Positions 57,473 through 64,000 of a DNA stretch of 64,000 nt are shown here, in pieces; position 1 is the first letter of the stretch; the number at the start of each line of letters is the position of its first letter. The notes beneath the pieces were generated by a model, which was not told where the DNA came from, searched no databases, and saw only the letters and a program-made list of their open reading frames with translations. A program made the translations under genes and the position numbers. The DNA comes from Henckelia pumila (taxonomy: Eukaryota > Streptophyta > Magnoliopsida > Lamiales > Gesneriaceae), in NCBI RefSeq assembly GCF_033568475.1, contig NC_133120.1:174933991-174997990 (forward strand), written 5' to 3'.

Positions 57473-60400
57473 ATGAATTCGCGTAAACCACTTTTCTCGA
57501 TCCTCGAACAAAATAAGTTGACTGGCGCAAACTATACGGAATGGTTCCGTAAGTTGAAGATTGTCTTGACTTCGGAGAAGATGCTCTACGTGTTAGAAAA
57601 ATCTCCTCCGAAGGAAGCACCAGCTGACGTAAGTCCGGAAGAGTTAGCCAAACTTGATACATGGTGGGACCATGATATCAAGACCAAATGCTATATGCAA
57701 GCCTCGATGTCTGATGAACTCCAGAGGCGATTTGAGGACACCGTGAATGCTGCTGACATTCACGTTCAACTCAAGGAACTTTTTGGGGCTCAATCGAGGG
57801 CTGAAAGGTTCGCTACTGTAAAGGAGCTAATGACGTGTCGCATGCGTGAAGGGACTTCGGTCCGTGATCATGGGGTACGAGTGATTTGGCTCATACAGAA
57901 GTTGGTAACCCTTGATTTGGTGTTGGAGCATGAACTCAACGTGGACTTACTACTTCTGTCTCTTCCTTCTTCGTTTGACGGATTTATGGTGAATTTCAAT
58001 ATGAACAAGATAGAGGCCTCCCTTGAAGAGATGGTCAATATGCTTGTGACATATGAATCCACATTAAAGAAGGATAAACCGGCTTTCTTGGTGGGCTCCT
58101 CTTCTTCTGCTAAGAAGGGGCCAAGTACAAAGGGCAAGAAACGTTCTGCCCCACCCAAGAAAATCGAACCCGAGAAGAAGTACAAGACAAAGGCTTCAAA
58201 CATGGAAAAATCCAAGGATGTTTGCCATTACTGCAAGAAGCCCGGTCATTGGAAGCGTAACTGCAAGGAATATCTAGAGCAGTTGCGAACTGCGAAGGGT
58301 ATGTTCTATATTGAAATAAATGTTTCACTTAATACTACTTCTTGGGTATTTGATACCGGATGTGGATCTCACATTTGCAATGATTTGCAGGTGATGACAA
58401 GAAGTCGCAGGCTTAGAATGGGTAAGACCCAGCTGAGGCTCGGGAATGGTTCCAGAGTTGAAGCTAAAGCTGTGGGAGATGTTTATTTAATTTTGCAGAA
58501 CGGTTTTAAGTTACTTTTAAGAGATGTTTTATTTGTTCCGGATTTGATTAAAAACATTATTTCTGTTTCTATGCTTGATAGAGATGGTTATTCTTGCAAT
58601 TTTGTGAATGGGATTTGCAATATTTACAAGAATGAATGTTTGATTGGAAATGGACAACTTGAAAACGATCTATACAACTTAAAACTAAAAGACGTTCCAA
58701 TAAATTATGTTGATAAACCGGCAACAACAAACAAAAGAAAAATCGATAGCCAAAACCCGGCAAACCTTTGGCACGCTAGGCTAGGTCATATTTCCTCAAG
58801 GAGGATGAACAAGCTAGTGGGAGAGGGCATGTTTGATATGTCTGATATTAACTCTCTACCTACTTGTGAATCCTGCCTAAAAGAAAAAATGACTAAATCT
58901 CCTTTTAAGGGAAAACCTGAGCGTAGTCAAAATCTGTTGGATTTGATCCATACAGATGTTTGTGGTCCATTTAGAGTTGGTACTCAATATGGCCACACCT
59001 ACTTCATTACCTTTACTGATGATTATTCTAAGTATGGGTATTTATATTTAATGAAATATAAGTCTGAAGCATTTGAAAAGTTCAAAGAATTCAAGGCTGA
59101 AGTAGAAAACAAGCTAGGTAAAAGTATTAAAGCACTTCGATCGGATCGAGGTGGAGAATACTTAAGTACCGAGTTTTTGGACTATCTAAAAGAGAATGGG
59201 ATTCTCTCTCAGTGGACTCCTCCTATGACACCACAGCTTAATGGTGTATCGGAGCGTCGTAATCGAACTTTGTTGGACATGGTTCGATCCATGATGAGCT
59301 TCACTGAACTTCCACCTTCGTTTTGGGGCTATGCACTTGAAACGGCGGTATTATTGTTGAACAACGTCCACACTAAAGCAGTGGACAAAACACCATACGA
59401 GTTATGGAATGGCAAAGCTCCTAAGTATTCGTACTTGAGGATTTGGGGATGTCCTGCTTACGTGAAGCGGACAGTGGGAGATAAGTTGGATAGTCGATCC
59501 AGCTTATGTTATTTTGTAGGGTATCCGAAGAATTCAATCGGATATTATTTCTATTATCCTGCTGAAACAAAGGTGTTTGTTTCAAGGAATGCCACCTTCT
59601 TGGAGAAGGAGTTCTTATTGGATAAGAAAGGCGAGATGATGGAACTCGAAAAAATTCGAGAAGAACCCGAAATACAAAATAACGATCCTACACCTCAGGA
59701 ACCATTGATAGACACGCCTGTACCTAGAAGATCCGAGAGGACTTCTAGACCTCTTATTCGATATGGTCTTCTTCTTGAAGGGGATCAAGATGAACCCGAT
59801 GTTGGATGTGATCCAAGAAACTTCAAGGAAGCAATTTCTGATGCGGATTCAAATTTATGGCTTGAAGCTATGCAGTCGGAAATAGATTCGATGCATACAA
59901 ACCAAGTTTGGTCTTTAGTAGATCCTCCCGATGGAATTGTTCCAATAGGGTGTAAATGGATCTACAAGAGAAAGCTTGGGCCTGATGGTAAGGTATTGAC
60001 CTACAAGGCGCGATTGGTGGCAAAAGGTTATACTCAAAGACAAGGAGTTGACTATGATGAAACCTTTTCACCAGTTGCAATGTTCAAGTCCATAAGAATC
60101 CTTATTGCCATAGCTGCATGGTATGACTATGAGATATGGCAAATGGATGTGAAGACTGCTTTTCTTAATGGAGACATTAAGGAAGAAATCTATATGAAGC
60201 AGCCTGAGGGGTACACATCCATGGGAAGCGAGCATAAGGTATGCAAGCTTCAGAGATCAATTTATGGTCTAAAACAAGAATCAAGAAGTTGGAACCAGAA
60301 ATTTGATGAAACAATAAAAGATTTTGGTTTCATCAAGAATCCGGAGGAACCATGCGTGTACAAGAAAGTAGTTAAGGATGCTGTGACATTTTTAGTACTT

Positions 60401-61387
60401 TATGTTGATGACATCCTACTCATTGGGAATGATGTAGGGATGTTGCAGTCAACAAAGATATGGTTATCAGGTAGATTCTCGATGAAGGATTTGGGTGAGG
60501 CATCCTATATTCTAGGGATACAGATCTATAGAGATAGATCTAAGAGAATGATAGGACTCACTCAGTCAACCTACATCGACACCATATTGAAACGGTTTTC
60601 AATGGATGGGTCCAAGAGAGGACATCTACCCATGTGTCATGGAGTTTCTCTATCCAAGTCTATGTGTCCCAAGACGGATGAAGAGATAGAGAAAATGACA
60701 CATGTACCATATGCGTCAGCCATAGGTAGTATCATGTATGGGATGATATCTACCAGACCGGATGTAGCATTTGCTCTGAGTGTCACGAGCAGATATCAAG
60801 CTAATCCCGGTCAAATGCATTGGAAAGCCGTGAAGGACATTCTTAAGTACTTACGAAGGACTAAGAATATGTTCATGGTATATGGAGGAAGAGAACTAAA
60901 ATTGGAAGTCTATACCGACTTTAGCTTCCAAAGTGACGTGGATGACTCGAAGTCAACCTCTGGATTTGTGTTCATGCTCAATGGCGGTGCTGTCTCTTGG
61001 AAGAGTTCCAAGCAGGACACCACAGCGGATTCCACCACTGAAGCAGAATACATTGCAGCATCAGCTGCTGCTAAAGAGGCCGTTTGGATGAGGAATTTCG
61101 TCCAAGAGTTGGGCGTCATTCCTGAAGTTGTTGGTCCAGTCCCGGTGTACTGTGACAACACGGGTGCCGTTGCTCAGGCAAAGGAACCAAGGTCTCATCA
61201 AAGATCCAAACACGTACTGAGAAAATACCACATCATCCGGGAGATTGTGGAAAGAGGAGACATCACTGTCGAAAGAGTGGCCTCTGCAGACAATATCGCT
61301 GATCCACTTACTAAGCCCTTGCTAGGACCATTATTTGACAAACATCGCGAAGCAATGGGTCTACGTAGTATGACTAGTTGGCTTTAG
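57473..61387 (+). CDS. Copia C gag-pol polyprotein, intact
   Basis: One frame of 1304 codons from the ATG at 57473 (MNSRKPLFSILEQNKLTGAN), the ATG also used in copies A and B; the open frame extends upstream but without an ATG. Gag has a zinc knuckle CHYCKKPGHWKRNC (about 251-264). Protease DTGCGSH starts at Asp294. Integrase has HHCC around His434 and Cys465 and a DD35E triad Asp495, Asp558, Glu594. Reverse transcriptase has YVDD at 977-980. RNase H has Asp1149, Glu1192 and Asp1228. The order protease, integrase, reverse transcriptase, RNase H defines Ty1/copia. Near Asp1149 it reads VYTDFSF where A and B read GYTDSSF, and KQESRSW replaces KQASRSW, so activity may be reduced. The lineage within copia is not assigned. 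Confidence 0.93.
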   Translation: MNSRKPLFSILEQNKLTGANYTEWFRKLKIVLTSEKMLYVLEKSPPKEAPADVSPEELAKLDTWWDHDIKTKCYMQASMSDELQRRFEDTVNAADIHVQLKELFGAQSRAERFATVKELMTCRMREGTSVRDHGVRVIWLIQKLVTLDLVLEHELNVDLLLLSLPSSFDGFMVNFNMNKIEASLEEMVNMLVTYESTLKKDKPAFLVGSSSSAKKGPSTKGKKRSAPPKKIEPEKKYKTKASNMEKSKDVCHYCKKPGHWKRNCKEYLEQLRTAKGMFYIEINVSLNTTSWVFDTGCGSHICNDLQVMTRSRRLRMGKTQLRLGNGSRVEAKAVGDVYLILQNGFKLLLRDVLFVPDLIKNIISVSMLDRDGYSCNFVNGICNIYKNECLIGNGQLENDLYNLKLKDVPINYVDKPATTNKRKIDSQNPANLWHARLGHISSRRMNKLVGEGMFDMSDINSLPTCESCLKEKMTKSPFKGKPERSQNLLDLIHTDVCGPFRVGTQYGHTYFITFTDDYSKYGYLYLMKYKSEAFEKFKEFKAEVENKLGKSIKALRSDRGGEYLSTEFLDYLKENGILSQWTPPMTPQLNGVSERRNRTLLDMVRSMMSFTELPPSFWGYALETAVLLLNNVHTKAVDKTPYELWNGKAPKYSYLRIWGCPAYVKRTVGDKLDSRSSLCYFVGYPKNSIGYYFYYPAETKVFVSRNATFLEKEFLLDKKGEMMELEKIREEPEIQNNDPTPQEPLIDTPVPRRSERTSRPLIRYGLLLEGDQDEPDVGCDPRNFKEAISDADSNLWLEAMQSEIDSMHTNQVWSLVDPPDGIVPIGCKWIYKRKLGPDGKVLTYKARLVAKGYTQRQGVDYDETFSPVAMFKSIRILIAIAAWYDYEIWQMDVKTAFLNGDIKEEIYMKQPEGYTSMGSEHKVCKLQRSIYGLKQESRSWNQKFDETIKDFGFIKNPEEPCVYKKVVKDAVTFLVLYVDDILLIGNDVGMLQSTKIWLSGRFSMKDLGEASYILGIQIYRDRSKRMIGLTQSTYIDTILKRFSMDGSKRGHLPMCHGVSLSKSMCPKTDEEIEKMTHVPYASAIGSIMYGMISTRPDVAFALSVTSRYQANPGQMHWKAVKDILKYLRRTKNMFMVYGGRELKLEVYTDFSFQSDVDDSKSTSGFVFMLNGGAVSWKSSKQDTTADSTTEAEYIAASAAAKEAVWMRNFVQELGVIPEVVGPVPVYCDNTGAVAQAKEPRSHQRSKHVLRKYHIIREIVERGDITVERVASADNIADPLTKPLLGPLFDKHREAMGLRSMTSWL

Positions 61388-61401
61388 GGAAAGTGGGAGA
61401 T
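61388..61401 (+). other. Polypurine tract of copia C
   Basis: GGAAAGTGGGAGAT lies between the pol stop codon and the 3' LTR, one base different from copies A and B. Confidence 0.8.
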
Positions 61402-63247
61402 TGAAAGAGTGGGTGCCCGGTGAGCCAACTTGTGGCTAAGGGCTTTGATGACTCTTTGTATAAATAATCTTTTGTTTAATATTATTTACACGTTTATTAA
61501 TGGCAATGACTTTATCTTTCTTCATATTGTTATATTGTGATATACTATTGTTGTTTTGATAAAGACCTTGAATATACTATAGTGTATGTAAGATGTGGTA
61601 GAACATGGAGATGTCTATCATGAAACACATCTTATAGTCACTGTATATTCTAAACTGTTCCTAGTCGATTGAGCCGTCCGATAATAAGGATAAGGATCGC
61701 TCGAGTTTGAGACTAGCATTTGCGATGCGGAGTACCACGTTTCATTGGTAAGGAACATAGAGATGTTCGAAGCATGCAAATGGATATTCATACGATGAAT
61801 GATCGAACTACTCTATCCGGACTTTCCAAGTGGTTATCACTTATCGAGTGGATAAAGTCCGCGGTTTTGGTTGTACACCATTAGTCCTTACTACTTGAAA
61901 CATCATTGAGACTCTATATGCTTGTACTGTGCTTTGACTCGTTTACCGACTCTATTGGGGTCATCAGGTATCGGGATTGGGTACAGTTACAACACATATA
62001 GGAGTCGATGCTTTGTTGTCAAGGATTCACCACATACTTGCGAGTGTGGATATCCTATGCGATCTGAGGAGATATTAGTGTGACGAATCTCTGGCCAGAG
62101 TACATGATGTGGTTTAAGAAATGGTTTCTTAGTAGCACATGCGATGTCACTATTTGATCTTCAAGATGTGTTGCATAGTTATCGAATCTCGAACGACTCT
62201 CGATATACCAATGGTTGTTGATTCGATCGGGATATATGGATGAAGGGACCGTACTGTACGCTAACCAAAATCTATTGGTTCTTGTAGGCACTATCAGTGA
62301 TACCTAGGAAATCATGGGGCGATGTTGCTAGGCGCTCTTACCATGATTCGATGGGCAAGTCGGAAATGGTTGTTCCGAGTCACAAGGAGTTGTGAGCCCA
62401 CGGCTAGCTGTATCCCTGAACCATTGAGGGTCACACAGTGTAATGGATTTTTAATCCCCGTTGAGATAGTTAAATTTAAAGAGTTAAATTTAATGAACAA
62501 AGAAGTTGGACTTCTTAATTATGAGTAGAGGAGTAAGATTTCCTAAAATGACATAGGGATGGACATTTTTGGAAACCACTGAATTCGGATTCAGAAAAAT
62601 TTATCTTGACTTTAAAAGGTGCAGAAATGGTTTCTGTGCACATTGGTAAAATCGGTTTATCAATCGGAGTTACGATGAATTTTATATTAATTTCTGAACA
62701 TGCGGGCTTTGCTTGTCGGGCTTGAACTTATGACTAATGGGCCCTAAGCTGTTAGTGGCCTACATTATAAATAAGTTATTGCAGTACAGAAATTAGATAC
62801 AACAGGCATAATTTTCGAAATTAACTAGGGTTTTGAGACCTAGTGGCCGCCGCCCCCTCTCCCCTCTCTGCTCGAAAAACCCAGCCTGTGAATTTTGAAT
62901 TTGCAGTCTGGTTTAACGGATCAAATTCGTTAATCTCTTCGTAGAAACTTCTGATAGATTTTCTAGTGCTATCTATCAGAGGGATTAAATATCCGTTCGT
63001 GGACCTGATTGAAGAACAGTTCGTCCATCAGTTCCAGGGATATACAACAAGAGCAGAGCAATCTGTTGGTGTCCAAAATCTCGATTCGAGATTAAAGGTA
63101 AAAATTTTATAATCGTTATTTAATTTTTACACACAAAATTTAATCGTAAGGTTGATACCCATTATGGAATCGTTCCATATAAAATTTTTAAACTTCCGCT
63201 GCACCGGGTATCAATCCTAATTGATCTGATCGCCGCGTTCTCCAACA
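61402..63247 (+). repeat. 3' LTR of copia C (1846 bp)
   Basis: About 99.3% identical to 53739-55585 by eye. TTAGG at 63248-63252 follows. Confidence 0.95.
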
Positions 63248-63252
63248 TTAGG

Positions 63253-63756
63253 CAACCTAGGGCTTAGACAAAGAAGACATCATTTGATTTACAAAGTATC
63301 CAAAAGGGAAATGGCAATCCCTATGGAGTTAACGAGTAATAAAATAGAGATGCAGTTAATTCCTTTTGAAGAAGTAAGAGAGGAATTGCAAAAGCTAAAA
63401 AGTGAGGTAGCAAGAACGATGTCTTGGATTCATATTGGAGCAATCCAAATAATGATCAAGGCAACTTTTAAGGAAGGAATAGATTCACCCATAGATATCA
63501 TAGTATGTGATAAAATAATGGGGAATATCCAAGATGTTGTTCGGGTACGATCTCAGGAAATCTATGTGCAGGAAAAATTGTAGGAATTATTTATCCTAGA
63601 ATAGCCTACAATTTTACTGACAGATACTTTAGTCGAGCCTTGAAGTTGCATCAAAACTTCAAGGAAAAAAGATTAATGAAGGAAGGTAATAAACCATATT
63701 CTATTACTTATCAAATTTCATATGCTCTTTCTAATACTCACCATTCTGAATTATTT
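63253..63756 (+). pseudogene. Endogenous caulimovirid movement-protein region, broken
   Basis: Right of copia C the viral relic continues with a frame that has the caulimovirid 30K-type movement-protein signature (HIGAIQIMIKATFKEGIDSP, GNKPYSITYQISYALSNTHH). The frame shifts at about 63555, near RVRSQ. After SNTHHSE the viral sequence stops and an unrelated gypsy gag on the other strand begins, so the C-terminus is missing. Movement proteins enlarge plasmodesmata for virus spread; this copy cannot. Confidence 0.75.
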
Positions 63757-64000
63757 ATTAGACACGCTGAGGACACGCTCTGGAAAAGTGCCCTGCCTGG
63801 TTACAGATATAGCAACTTCCAAAAATACCTCTACACTGATCACTGGAGTGACAACCTCCGCAATTGGCACAAGAAATGCCTGACTGACCCGAACTCTGTC
63901 CCGATCCAAACTGCCTCGAGCCACTAGAGCTCGAAGAACTACTTCCATGCTTCTTAAACTGGTTCCCCTTCGGATGATAGTAATCCTTCTTATTACCTCC
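63757..64000 (-). pseudogene. Tekay/Del-type gypsy gag zinc-finger end, partial
   Basis: On the minus strand a Ser-rich linker ([20 protein letters not shown]) leads to two zinc fingers, CANCGGCHSSDQC and CYICNQAGHFSRAC, then CPQR and an early stop at the viral junction. The layout equals that of gypsy-1 at 13090-13210. The element continues past the right edge. The junction is at about 63755-63766 and the rest of the element is not seen on the far side of the viral relic. Confidence 0.75.

Larger units (their letters stand above)
53739..63247 (+). mobile_element. Copia C: Ty1/copia element with intact gag-pol, TSD TTAGG
   Basis: A 9509-bp plus-strand element inside the viral relic. LTRs are 53739-55585 and 61402-63247. 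TTAGG flanks it at 53734-53738 and 63248-63252. By eye the LTRs differ at about twelve positions plus one C-run indel (about 0.65%), older than copies A and B. It is the only copy with an uninterrupted polyprotein and thus the best candidate for an autonomous member in this window. Confidence 0.95.
51579..63756 (+). mobile_element. Endogenous caulimovirid (plant pararetrovirus) fragment, carrying copia C
   Basis: A decayed piece of a Caulimoviridae genome, interrupted by copia C at 53739-63247. The order is a tRNA-Met primer-binding site, two small overlapping ORFs, a capsid-protein region with zinc knuckle, about 155 bp, then a movement-protein region that is cut short. Protease, reverse transcriptase and RNase H are not in the window. 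Capsid before movement protein is the order known in cavemoviruses and solendoviruses rather than badnaviruses, but a genus cannot be assigned by eye. Several stops and frameshifts show it is a non-infectious relic. Confidence 0.75.

Noticed and set aside
63751..63948. 65-codon minus-strand ORF rich in Val
   Set aside because: It is in the wrong frame. The neighbouring frame encodes the gag zinc fingers.

Overview
The window is nuclear DNA of a flowering plant, most likely a eudicot. The evidence is one intron-containing plant gene, plant-type Ty1/copia and Ty3/gypsy retrotransposons, a CACTA transposon carrying plant gene fragments, and remains of an integrated plant pararetrovirus (Caulimoviridae). 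The species cannot be named from sequence alone. About 90% of the window is mobile DNA.

Layout, left to right. 1-6520: a Ty3/gypsy-derived element without coding capacity (LARD-like), with the tail of its 5' LTR, its interior and a complete 3' LTR. It interrupts an Athila-type gypsy element on the minus strand (6521-11391). That element interrupts a Tekay/Del-type gypsy element on the minus strand (gypsy-1, 11392-25783). Gypsy-1 is also split in gag by a complete copia element (copia A, 13227-22558, TSD TGAAC). Gypsy-1 in turn sits in the protease region of a second, decayed Tekay/Del-type element on the plus strand (gypsy-2, 25784-30225). Next to the 3' LTR of gypsy-2 lies a non-autonomous CACTA transposon (30226-44976) holding exon fragments of three unrelated host genes: a serpin, a callose synthase and an ABC1 kinase. 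A second copia element (copia B, 34232-43804, TSD CAGAG) is inserted in it.

The only apparently functional host gene is a seven-exon TTL-type (tetratricopeptide-repeat thioredoxin-like) gene at 45806-49708. About 1.9 kb past its stop begins an endogenous caulimovirid fragment (51579 to about 63756) with primer-binding site, small ORFs, capsid protein and movement protein, all decayed. A third member of the copia family (copia C, 53739-63247, TSD TTAGG) is inserted in it. Copia C keeps one open 1304-codon gag-pol frame. The window ends in the gag zinc-finger region of another Tekay/Del element on the minus strand.

By-eye LTR differences order the insertions: copia B (about 2 in 1863 bp), copia A (about 4 plus an indel in 1878), copia C (about 12 plus an indel in 1846), LARD (about 19 in 679). 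The most unusual signal is the 1.9-kb untranslated leader between primer-binding site and gag of the copia family. It holds four different classes of short stem-loops. In two of them loops are constant while stems change with matching substitutions. The LTRs of three unrelated gypsy families here carry their own CpG-rich hairpin arrays.
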